Below are positions 1-5,481 of a stretch of DNA of 5,782 bases, piece after piece (the first letter of the stretch is position 1; every line of letters starts with the position of its first letter). A model generated the notes under the pieces. That model was not told the DNA's origin. It did not search any database and saw nothing but the letters and a program-made list of their open reading frames with translations. Position numbers and translations under genes: made by a program. Where the stretch lies: the NCBI GenBank assembly GCA_009392075.1, contig VFHG01000032.1, positions 1 through 5,782 of the forward strand, written 5' to 3'. Origin of the DNA: SAR202 cluster bacterium. GTDB taxonomy: Bacteria > Chloroflexota > Dehalococcoidia > UBA3495.

Positions 1-227
1 CCGAACTCGGTGATGTACTCTTCTTTGTCCTCGCCGATGCGGAACAGGTTGATGCGGGTGCCGTCCGACCGGGACTCATAGGAACGGTTCACGATGTAGA
101 CCAGGTCGTCGGGGCCCAGGGCAAAGTCCATCGGGTTGCGGAACCCGGTGCCCTGGAACTCGGAGCGCCCAGCCGTGAAACTGTAGGTGAACGTCCGGTC
201 GTTTATTCCCAGGAATACACTAGCCAT
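1..227 (-). CDS. NHL-repeat / six-bladed beta-propeller protein (N-terminal part, runs off the window)
   Basis: Only the first 75 codons are in the window; the gene continues past base 1. Residues about 28-76 read like one propeller blade of the NHL type: FRNPMDFALGPDDLVYIVNR, then a charged loop, RINLFRI and a closing EFG. This resembles the NHL pattern of a proline-led strand, 'G..D..yV.....RI..F', then FG. Such propellers usually act as binding platforms or, in some families, as lyases or hydrolases; the function here cannot be read from one blade. No signal peptide is seen: the protein starts MASVFLGIND and goes straight into strand-like sequence. The ATG at 227 is supported by GAGGAG about 7 nt upstream (complement of 235-240). 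It lies 97 nt downstream of the DUF1501 stop on the same strand, so it is probably the third gene of that operon. Alternatives are other beta-propeller families such as SMP-30-like proteins. Confidence 0.7.
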   Translation of the reverse strand, partial: MASVFLGINDRTFTYSFTAGRSEFQGTGFRNPMDFALGPDDLVYIVNRSYESRSDGTRINLFRIGEDKEEYITEF

Positions 228-234
228 AGCTATT

Positions 235-240
235 CTCCTC
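235..240 (-). promoter_or_regulatory. Shine-Dalgarno of the beta-propeller gene
   Basis: On the minus strand the sequence reads GAGGAGAATAGCT directly before the ATG at 227. This is a strong ribosome binding site with a 7-nt spacer, and it fixes the start of the partial gene. Confidence 0.75.
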
Positions 241-254
241 AAGGTTTAGAGGCC

Positions 255-282
255 CTGCGCCGCAGCGGTCACTTCGGCGCAG
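255..282 (-). repeat. Intercistronic hairpin, 8-bp perfect inverted repeat
   Basis: CTGCGCCG at 255-262 is the exact reverse complement of CGGCGCAG at 275-282, with a 12-nt loop. It lies between the DUF1501 stop (325) and the propeller ribosome binding site (235-240) on the minus-strand transcript. No T-run follows on the minus strand, so it does not look like a standard intrinsic terminator. A segmental mRNA stabiliser, a processing site or a weak attenuator between the second and third operon genes would fit, but this is inference. Confidence 0.6.
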
Positions 283-324
283 AGGCTGATCTTCTAAATT
301 TAGCTGCTCTTTACCAACTGATTT

Positions 325-1461
325 CTATAGGAAGGGGATCGCTTCGAAGTTGCCGCCGACAATCGCCTTGGCGTCGAGGCCCATCCATCCGTCCAGCAAC
401 GTTGTATAGGCAGAGCGGAAGTCTACGTTGTGTTGCAGATTGCCGCCGTCTTCCAACTTGCCGGGCTCCAGGGAGGGGTACTCACCGTAGAGGCCGCCCT
501 TGACGTGGTCGCCCATGACGAAGGCCACTCCGCCGGTGCCGTGGTCGGTGCCGGAGCCATTGTCCATGGCCCGCCGTCCGAACTCGGAGTAGAAGAACAA
601 CGTGACGTTGTCGCTCTTGCCCAGGTTCCGGATGTCAGTCATGAACGAATCGATGCTTACAGTCACGTCCTGTAGCAGATTGGCATGCCCCACCGCCTGG
701 TTGGCGTGGGTGTCGAAGATGTTGTACGGGGCAGTGGTGAACAGCACCCGGGTGCCAAAGTCTGCATTGTGCACCTGGGCCATGTCGCGGAGATATCCGC
801 CCATGGCGCTGCTGGGGTACTCAACCTCTGACTTGTACAGACCGGGAGCCGTGCTCAGGATGTCGGCGCCCTGCAGGGCTTCGATGCCCGTGCGGCGGAT
901 GTAGTCGTCCACCGCGCCCTGGCCGATGGCCGGAGCGTACATGCGGCCGAAGAGGTCCAAAGCCTCAGTGCGCTGGGCTTCAGCGCCGATCTCGGTCAAT
1001 AGGCCGTAGCTGCTCAAGTCACCCACCGAGGCTACGGGCACGCCCTCTTTGGCCAGGGAACGTGGCAGGCCGCGGCCAAAGTTGACACCGGTGAGGACGT
1101 TCTCGCCCTTAGGGTCAACGTCCTGGATGACGCTGCCCAGCCAGCCGGTAACACCGATCTCTTCTGGTTCGCAGGTAGCCCAAATGTCCATGGACCGGAA
1201 GTGGGACAGGCTGCCGTTGGGGTAGCCGATGCCCTGGATGATTGCCAGATGGCCCTCATCCCAGTACTTCTTCAAGGGGGCCATGGCTGGGTGAAGTCCC
1301 AGTTGGTCGGTGATGGGTATGATCTGGTCCTCTGGTATGCCCAGAGACGTGCGGTAATCCCGGTAGTGGGGATTGGTGAAAGGGATAACCGTGTTCATGC
1401 CATCGTTTCCACCGGACAGCGATATCACTGCCAGGACGGGGTCTTTTACCGTTGATACCAT
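325..1461 (-). CDS. DUF1501 family protein (alkaline phosphatase/sulfatase-like fold)
   Basis: The 378-residue protein shows DUF1501 motifs in order: SLSGGNDGMNTVIP (14-27), LHPAMAPLKKYW (56-67), SHFRSMDIW (86-94), FDTHANQ (249-255), FFYSEFGRRAMDNGSGTDHG (289-308), HVKGGLYGEYPSL (319-331) and DFRSAYTTLLDGWMGLD (347-363). The family belongs to the alkaline phosphatase superfamily. D20, D250, H252, E293, D306 and H307 sit where metal or active-site residues would be expected, but no substrate is established. Many DUF1501 proteins start with a Tat signal (a twin-arginine stretch before the first strand). Here the first strand starts about ten residues in (VLAVISLSGG) and no signal is present, so the product is either cytoplasmic or exported with a partner. 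The start at 1461 is supported by GGAGG (1469-1473 complement), 7 nt upstream. It follows the DUF1800 gene by 79 nt on the same strand, the usual family pairing. Family assignment is firm; biochemical role unknown. Confidence 0.93.
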   Translation of the reverse strand: MVSTVKDPVLAVISLSGGNDGMNTVIPFTNPHYRDYRTSLGIPEDQIIPITDQLGLHPAMAPLKKYWDEGHLAIIQGIGYPNGSLSHFRSMDIWATCEPEEIGVTGWLGSVIQDVDPKGENVLTGVNFGRGLPRSLAKEGVPVASVGDLSSYGLLTEIGAEAQRTEALDLFGRMYAPAIGQGAVDDYIRRTGIEALQGADILSTAPGLYKSEVEYPSSAMGGYLRDMAQVHNADFGTRVLFTTAPYNIFDTHANQAVGHANLLQDVTVSIDSFMTDIRNLGKSDNVTLFFYSEFGRRAMDNGSGTDHGTGGVAFVMGDHVKGGLYGEYPSLEPGKLEDGGNLQHNVDFRSAYTTLLDGWMGLDAKAIVGGNFEAIPFL

Positions 1462-1468
1462 TCTAGTT

Positions 1469-1473
1469 CCTCC
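1469..1473 (-). promoter_or_regulatory. Shine-Dalgarno of the DUF1501 gene
   Basis: The minus strand reads GGCGGAGGAACTAGA before the ATG at 1461, a strong GGAGG with a 7-nt spacer. It confirms a start that leaves no room for a signal peptide. No in-frame extension is needed to explain initiation. Confidence 0.75.
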
Positions 1474-1540
1474 GCCTATGAGTCGGATTACTCAGGATTT
1501 TTTCAGTATCCATCTAGTTGGCCAGTTTTTTGATGAGTTC

Positions 1541-2965
1541 CTAGCCGAACTGGAACTCAGTGGTTGTTGCAATCATCTGCAGGGTTTCTCCCGCCCGGCG
1601 GGAAAACTCACCTTTCTCAACGTCGGAGCCATGGTTCAAGTCTCCGCCTGAATCCAGATGGTCCGTTAATTGGCTCCGGGTCTCTTCAGCCAGGTCCATG
1701 GGGCCGATGAGGTCCAGGCAACCGTCCAAGAACTGCTGAGAGCTTGGGATATCGCCCAGCGCCATCAGCCGGCTGATTATGTTTTTGACGCCGGGCAACT
1801 CAGTGTTGCCCAGCATGGATGATGCGAAGTTGATTCGGTCGATGAGGCTGCCGCTGTTGATCCACTCGCGGCCCATGTGCCAACCTTCAACCGTCGGGGG
1901 GTTCATCAGGTCCAGGCCCATGTATTTGGGCTCCATGGCCACGAAGAACAGGCCGGGCTTGGGCTCCAAGTGGTCGCCCACCATGCGCATGGTGCCGATG
2001 ACCACGTCAGCAGGGCTCTTGACCTTGGCGAACCGGACCGCCTCGTCTTTGAAGAAGTTAGAGTTGAACAAGACCGTCAACATGGCTGTAATCTCGTAAC
2101 CGGAGTCGAAATAGGCCTTCTCCAGTTGTTTGATGGCGTCCATGTCTCGAGGTTCGGTCAAGCGCCAAGAAGGTACCGGAGGCTCGTCGGCTACAAAGAA
2201 GTCGTAGAGTTTGCGGGCTACGAACCGTGCGGTGGCCGGCTGCCTGCAGATGATGTCTACAATGTCGCCGCCGTCCCAGTTACCGGTTTCTCCGAGGAAA
2301 GTCTTCTCGCCAAAATCATGGTCGGCCGGGTCAAAGCGGAATTCGAATGGTGTCCGGCCGTAAGGGAAGACGGGAATCGTTGGGGCCAGGTTCCAGCCGG
2401 TGAAGGCACGGGCGCAGGCCTTTACGTCGTCCTCGGTGTAATTGAAATCGTTGTCCATGCCCACGCCGATGGAGAACAGCTCCAAAAGCTCCCGGCCGTA
2501 ATTCTCGTTGACGGCCGTCTTGTGGCTCTCGATGTTGTCCAGGTAATAGAGCATGGCCGGGTCGGTGGAGAGCATCATGAGCAGGTCTTTGAAGTTGCCC
2601 ATGCCGTAGTCCCGGAACTTGTCGATCTGGATTGCCGTAGTCCGGGCGTTGTCCACCTTGTTGTCGCCAGCGCAGAGGATCGTGTGCCAGAAGAGGGACA
2701 TCTTCTCTTTGAGCTGGTACTTGTTGTTAATCATCCGGTAGACCCATTCGGTCTGCCCGGTCTCGATGGCGGCCTTGTCGAAATAGGAAGGATAGGCCCG
2801 GTACATCAGGTCTTCGTCGATCCCAGGATCGTCTCCGGGGTTTAGTAGCTCCGCAACGACGTTGTCGTAGCCCTGGGCTGCTCTGGCCTCAATCTCATCG
2901 CGGCTCGCCCCATAACCGGCGCGGCGCAGAAGGTGGGCCATCAAGGCAATCTCTTGGTCAGGCAT
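1541..2965 (-). CDS. DUF1800 domain-containing protein
   Basis: I place the start at 2965, giving 474 residues. GGAGGAGG lies 5 nt upstream, while an in-frame ATG at 2998 would add 11 residues encoded across that ribosome binding site. DUF1800 signatures appear in order: HLLRRAGYGAS (11-21), SLFWHTILC (90-98), DPAMLYYLDN (135-144), NENYGRELLELFSIG (153-167), FTGWN (188-192), HDFGEKTFLG (216-225), QPATARFVARKLY (242-254), NPPTVEGWHMGREWINSG (355-372) and a final helix ending in EFQ (470-472). The length is typical for the family (about 450-600). The function of DUF1800 is not established; it is repeatedly found beside DUF1501, as here, suggesting that the two work together, possibly in an envelope or extracellular process. 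No signal peptide or membrane segment is visible, which is notable if an exported role is assumed. It is the first gene of the minus-strand operon and has a long leader. Confidence 0.93.
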   Translation of the reverse strand: MPDQEIALMAHLLRRAGYGASRDEIEARAAQGYDNVVAELLNPGDDPGIDEDLMYRAYPSYFDKAAIETGQTEWVYRMINNKYQLKEKMSLFWHTILCAGDNKVDNARTTAIQIDKFRDYGMGNFKDLLMMLSTDPAMLYYLDNIESHKTAVNENYGRELLELFSIGVGMDNDFNYTEDDVKACARAFTGWNLAPTIPVFPYGRTPFEFRFDPADHDFGEKTFLGETGNWDGGDIVDIICRQPATARFVARKLYDFFVADEPPVPSWRLTEPRDMDAIKQLEKAYFDSGYEITAMLTVLFNSNFFKDEAVRFAKVKSPADVVIGTMRMVGDHLEPKPGLFFVAMEPKYMGLDLMNPPTVEGWHMGREWINSGSLIDRINFASSMLGNTELPGVKNIISRLMALGDIPSSQQFLDGCLDLIGPMDLAEETRSQLTDHLDSGGDLNHGSDVEKGEFSRRAGETLQMIATTTEFQFG

Positions 2966-2970
2966 CAATT

Positions 2971-2978
2971 CCTCCTCC
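2971..2978 (-). promoter_or_regulatory. Shine-Dalgarno that decides the DUF1800 start
   Basis: GGAGGAGG on the minus strand lies 5 nt before the ATG at 2965. The longer frame beginning at 2998 would translate through this site and begin with residues unlike the family N-terminus, so 2965 is the better start. Confidence 0.8.
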
Positions 2979-2983
2979 ACGGT

Positions 2984-3008
2984 GAATAGAATTACCAAAA
3001 AACTATTC
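2984..3008 (-). repeat. 6-bp inverted repeat just upstream of the DUF1800 ribosome binding site
   Basis: GAATAG (2984-2989) and CTATTC (3003-3008) are exact reverse complements around a 13-nt A-rich loop (T-rich in the transcript). In the minus-strand mRNA this hairpin would end 5 nt before the GGAGGAGG. It could influence ribosome access or be a chance AT-rich repeat. Confidence 0.4.
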
Positions 3009-3034
3009 TAAATACGTTGTTTTCTATATCTGGA

Positions 3035-3081
3035 TTTCCCGCTGGCTGAAGGGCTGCGAATATCCTTCGCTCTTCGGGAAA
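3035..3081 (-). repeat. Nested inverted repeats in the DUF1800 leader
   Basis: TTTCCCG (3035-3041) pairs exactly with CGGGAAA (3075-3081). Inside that stem, GAAGG (3048-3052) can pair with CCTTC (3064-3068) after symmetric 6-nt interior loops. A competing inner hairpin, GCGAA (3056-3060) with TTCGC (3066-3070), uses part of the same bases, so the two inner stems exclude each other. The element lies in the predicted untranslated leader of the minus-strand operon. It does not match any riboswitch consensus I know. Confidence 0.5.
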
Positions 3082-3141
3082 CTGTGGTGGCAAACCTTCG
3101 GCTAACTACAGGTTAACTAAAGTTGTTCAGGATATGCTCAC

Positions 3142-3171
3142 ATTCTAAAAATCTATGAGGGTCAATGTCAA
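3142..3171 (-). promoter_or_regulatory. Predicted sigma-70-type promoter of the DUF1800-DUF1501-propeller operon
   Basis: On the minus strand a perfect TTGACA (-35, complement of 3166-3171) is followed after 18 nt by TAGAAT (-10, complement of 3142-3147, five of six consensus positions). Transcription would begin near 3135, leaving a leader of about 170 nt before the DUF1800 ATG. A second TTGACC copy directly follows the -35 box (3160-3165). A predicted promoter only, but the best match found in the window. Confidence 0.6.
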
Positions 3172-3356
3172 TACTCCATATCACATGATTCGAGACTAGG
3201 GCGGCATTTCCGTTGGGCACTTTATTAGAAAATACCGATTATAAGAAAGAGGTAGTTCCGGCGACCCGCAGTTAGTTCCCAGTGAGCATGGCTGGTAGGC
3301 AGTTGCGATGGTAGCTTTTTGGAGGCCTCTGGTAGGGCTTCCCAAACGCAACAGCA

Positions 3357-3365
3357 TGCTAAAAT
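3357..3365 (+). promoter_or_regulatory. Possible extended -10 promoter for the M29-like gene
   Basis: TG at 3357-3358, one base, then TAAAAT (3360-3365) forms an extended -10 element with five of six consensus positions. No good -35 box is present at the expected distance, which extended -10 promoters can tolerate. Transcription would start near 3372, about 40 nt before the ATG. Confidence 0.35.
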
Positions 3366-3410
3366 TCTGCCAGCCACGCCAGGCGAGTTTCAAGATGAGA
3401 GAGCGTTAAG

Positions 3411-4541
3411 ATGATGAAGCCAGTGATTCCGTCCATCTTAAATTCCGGAAATCCGGTTGAATTCGATTGCGACTGGGGCAGAGTCGCTCGCTTGATCGTT
3501 CACGAATCCCTCAAGACACAGCCCGGTGAGAAGGTGATCATTCACGCCGATCCGACTTATTTCCCCGCCCTCACTGAGCAGGTGCGGATTGAGTTGGTCG
3601 AGGCCGGGGCGGTCGAGCTCGCTGTGTCGATGGTTAATTCGGGCGGCCTGGAAGCGGTGCGGCGCAGTCGCCGGCGGCGGGAAGATCCGGCCCTGATTGA
3701 TATGGAAGACCGGGCCATGGCTTCCGTGTTTGACCTGGCGGACATCTACATCTGGCTGCCAGGTTTTTGGCAGATCAATCCGGGGCAGACGGAGAAGATT
3801 CTCGAGACCTGGCCGGGCCGCTCCATACACTTCCATTGGGTGATTGACCCCAATGATCCCGTGGAATTCAGCCTTCTTTCGAAGATGTACGAACAGGCAT
3901 TGTTCATCGACTACGAGTCGTTAGACTCACGGCAGCAGGAGCTGATCGCGACTCTGCGCACCACGTCGGTGCAGATAACCAACCCGGCGGGGTCCGATCT
4001 GACCTTTGAGCTTAAAGACGCCCACTTCCACCGGGGCAACGGCCAGGCGTCTAAAGAATTTATCTCCTCCTACGCCAGGGATGGCAGCGCGCGTGACAGG
4101 GAGGTGGAGTTGCCGGCCGGCGCGATACGCACGGTCGACATCACGAACACCCAGGGACGGTTGGTCTGCTCCGATGAGAACTTCTTTGGGCGTCAGGTGG
4201 GCACCCTGAACTACACGTTCAGCGACGGGCGAATAACCAGCGTAGAGTCCCAGCACCATAACGATTACGTCCAGGCGGTTTGGGGGATTCAGAGTGGAGA
4301 CAACGACCGCATCGGGGAGTTTAACCTGGGGGTGAGCCCGGCCCTGACGCTACTGCCGGACTACCCTAAGACCGTCCCTTATTTCGGCTACGGGGACGGC
4401 GTGGTCCGAATCAGTTTGGGGGATAACCAGGAATCTGGGGGAGACGTCATCTCCAGCTACCACCATTGGTTGTTCTTGACCGACGCCACCGTAAAAGCGG
4501 GCGGCGTTACGTTGGTGGAGCATGGGAGCTTGACCGGCTAG
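3411..4541 (+). CDS. Aminopeptidase M29 (AmpS/AmpT)-like protein with altered metal-ligand positions
   Basis: The 376-residue protein has the layout of the M29 thermophilic aminopeptidase family. An N-terminal alpha/beta region follows the usual opening (KTQPGEKVIIHADPTY, 35-50) and runs to IWLPGF. A C-terminal half follows with NPAGSDLTFEL (191-201), ELPAGAIRTVD (233-243), IGEFNLGVSP (301-310), VVRISLGDN (331-339), HHWLFL (351-356) and VEHGSL near the end. Known M29 enzymes are dimetal exopeptidases using a Glu after 'LP.G', a Glu in 'GE', a His in 'HIALG' and an 'HxD' pair. By eye the second Glu (E303) and one His (H352) are kept. The first Glu is Ala (A238), the 'HIALG' His is Arg (R333) and the Asp of HxD is Leu (L354). 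A canonical dimetal peptidase site is therefore doubtful. Start at 3411, or 3414 since two ATGs are adjacent; GAGAGAG at 3397-3403 is only a weak ribosome binding site. It is a single gene between a divergent operon and a convergent DNA glycosylase. Confidence 0.75.
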   Translation: MMKPVIPSILNSGNPVEFDCDWGRVARLIVHESLKTQPGEKVIIHADPTYFPALTEQVRIELVEAGAVELAVSMVNSGGLEAVRRSRRRREDPALIDMEDRAMASVFDLADIYIWLPGFWQINPGQTEKILETWPGRSIHFHWVIDPNDPVEFSLLSKMYEQALFIDYESLDSRQQELIATLRTTSVQITNPAGSDLTFELKDAHFHRGNGQASKEFISSYARDGSARDREVELPAGAIRTVDITNTQGRLVCSDENFFGRQVGTLNYTFSDGRITSVESQHHNDYVQAVWGIQSGDNDRIGEFNLGVSPALTLLPDYPKTVPYFGYGDGVVRISLGDNQESGGDVISSYHHWLFLTDATVKAGGVTLVEHGSLTG

Positions 4542-5377
4542 TTACGGATCAGCAGGCCTGGCTGGCAGTGGCGGCAGTAGCTGGTGATGCGTTGGTTGGC
4601 GGTTAACTGGGTGATGTTTCCGCCACACTTGGGGCAGGGCTGGCCGCCCTTGTTGTGAACGGCTAAGAAGTCGCGCACTTTCTTGTGGATGTCGCCGCCC
4701 ATGCGCTCTCTGAGGGTTTCGGTGGCTTCTTCCAGCACCCGGCGGCACTGCGTGTGAAGGGTTTGAAGTTCGTCAGGTTTCAGCGCCCGGCACTTCTTGA
4801 AGGGCGATATTCCGGCGGCGAATAGGATCTCGTCCGAGTAGGCGTTGCCGATGCCGGATATGAACGACCCGCGGGTTAGGACACCCTTGATCTCGCCGTT
4901 GAATTTCGTCAGCCGGGCTTGGAATTCCTCAAAGCTGATTCCGGATAGAACGTCCGGGCCGAGCCCGGTGTATTGGGGGACCAAGTCGTCCTGGGCGTCG
5001 CCACCGTCTTCTCCGTTGTCGATCCAGTAGACCTTACCCATCTGCCGGTCGTCCAAGTAGCGCAGGTCCATATCGCCGCCGACGCCCATCGTGACGCAGG
5101 TCTTCTTCTGGACCCTGACGCTCCCCTGGCAATGCTGCAGAGCACCGGTGAGCATGGGGTTGATCACTAGGCTGCGTCCGCCAGAGAACCGAAGGGTCAG
5201 GAACTTGCTCCTCCGCTGGGCGTCCAATAGGGTCCGGCCAGGAAGGTCTTTTGTGACTTCAGGGGCCAATGACCGCACCACCGTGGGCCGCAGGACCTTG
5301 CAGGACTCGACGCGCGCGCCCTTGAGATTGGCGTTCAGATAATCTTTGATGACTTCCAAATCAGGCGCTTCTGGCAT
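4538..5377 (-). CDS. mutM: Fpg/MutM-family DNA glycosylase/AP lyase
   Basis: This 279-residue protein matches Fpg/Nei enzymes, which excise oxidised bases such as 8-oxoguanine and formamidopyrimidines and cut the abasic site. It starts MPEAPDLE; after Met removal, Pro (P2) is the expected Schiff-base nucleophile and E3 the catalytic acid. K58 in RRSKFL corresponds to the conserved phosphate-contacting Lys, and M75 (INPMLTG) to the intercalating Met. The helix-two-turn-helix is SGIGNAYSDEILFAAGISP (174-192). The C-terminal zinc finger has C248-x2-C251 and C268-x2-C271, with R263 in QRITSYC. Differences from textbook Fpg: PEAPDLE instead of PELPEVE, and DDRQMG (109-114), where the usual RRFG places Phe in the lesion gap. 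Length is normal. The ribosome binding site is weak. The stop overlaps the M29-like stop by 4 bp, tail-to-tail. The family is firm; a Nei-like substrate range cannot be excluded. Confidence 0.9.
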   Translation of the reverse strand: MPEAPDLEVIKDYLNANLKGARVESCKVLRPTVVRSLAPEVTKDLPGRTLLDAQRRSKFLTLRFSGGRSLVINPMLTGALQHCQGSVRVQKKTCVTMGVGGDMDLRYLDDRQMGKVYWIDNGEDGGDAQDDLVPQYTGLGPDVLSGISFEEFQARLTKFNGEIKGVLTRGSFISGIGNAYSDEILFAAGISPFKKCRALKPDELQTLHTQCRRVLEEATETLRERMGGDIHKKVRDFLAVHNKGGQPCPKCGGNITQLTANQRITSYCRHCQPGLLIRN

Positions 5378-5394
5378 GGCGTTAATATACCCTA

Positions 5395-5407
5395 CCGATA
5401 CGATCGG
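5395..5407. repeat. Interrupted palindrome CCGAT-acg-ATCGG
   Basis: CCGAT (5395-5399) and ATCGG (5403-5407) are exact reverse complements separated by 3 nt. It lies between the predicted -10 box and the start codon of the DNA glycosylase gene, where an operator could sit. It is short, so chance is possible. Confidence 0.35.
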
Positions 5408-5414
5408 CGTTTGT

Positions 5415-5442
5415 TTTATAGTGTTATCGCTTCAGTTTTCAG
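5415..5442 (-). promoter_or_regulatory. Possible promoter of the DNA glycosylase gene
   Basis: On the minus strand CTGAAA (complement of 5437-5442, four of six -35 positions) is followed after 16 nt by TATAAA (complement of 5415-5420, five of six -10 positions). Transcription would begin near 5408, about 30 nt before the ATG at 5377 and next to the CCGAT/ATCGG repeat. Confidence 0.35.
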
Positions 5443-5481
5443 TCCACATTTTGGGAGACTCAAACCAGATTCGAGGGCGTC

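Larger units (their letters stand above)
2966..3410. other. Divergent intergenic region between the DUF1800 operon and the M29-like gene
   Basis: These 445 bases separate two divergent genes, and I see no convincing gene in them. A minus-strand 65-codon open frame (3196-3393) lacks a recognisable domain and a clear ribosome binding site. The left part holds the probable DUF1800 leader, with a strong Shine-Dalgarno and several inverted repeats. The middle holds a near-consensus minus-strand promoter at 3142-3171. The right part holds a weak extended -10 box for the plus-strand gene. It also has two short 8-bp palindromes, GAGGCCTC (3322-3329) and AGCATGCT (3353-3360); the second overlaps that -10 box. 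No tRNA-like fold or known riboswitch consensus was recognised. Confidence 0.6.

Noticed and set aside
1877..2845. 322-codon plus-strand open frame opposite the DUF1800 gene
   Set aside because: It runs antisense to a gene with clear family motifs. The translation is low in domain-like structure and rich in Val, His and Gly, as expected from the complementary frame of a GC-rich gene. There is no independent support.
2966..2998. N-terminal extension of DUF1800 to the ATG at 2998
   Set aside because: It would translate through the GGAGGAGG ribosome binding site that serves the ATG at 2965. The 11 added residues are not family-like.
3020..3110. Possible TPP or cobalamin riboswitch, from fragments such as GCCAGCGGGAAA and GCCACCACAG in the minus-strand leader
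   Set aside because: Only short pieces resemble these consensus boxes; the order and the remaining conserved boxes are absent.
3196..3393. 65-codon minus-strand open frame in the divergent intergenic region
   Set aside because: No recognisable domain and no clear Shine-Dalgarno sequence. It would also place a gene across the plus-strand promoter region. Kept only as a remark in the intergenic entry.
3438..3836. 132-codon minus-strand open frame opposite the M29-like gene
   Set aside because: It is antisense to a gene with recognisable M29 motifs, with no domain and no good ribosome binding site.
5394..5422. Plus-strand promoter for the phosphoesterase based on TATAGT at 5417-5422
   Set aside because: No acceptable -35 hexamer lies at 16-18 nt upstream, and the box overlaps the better minus-strand TATAAA.
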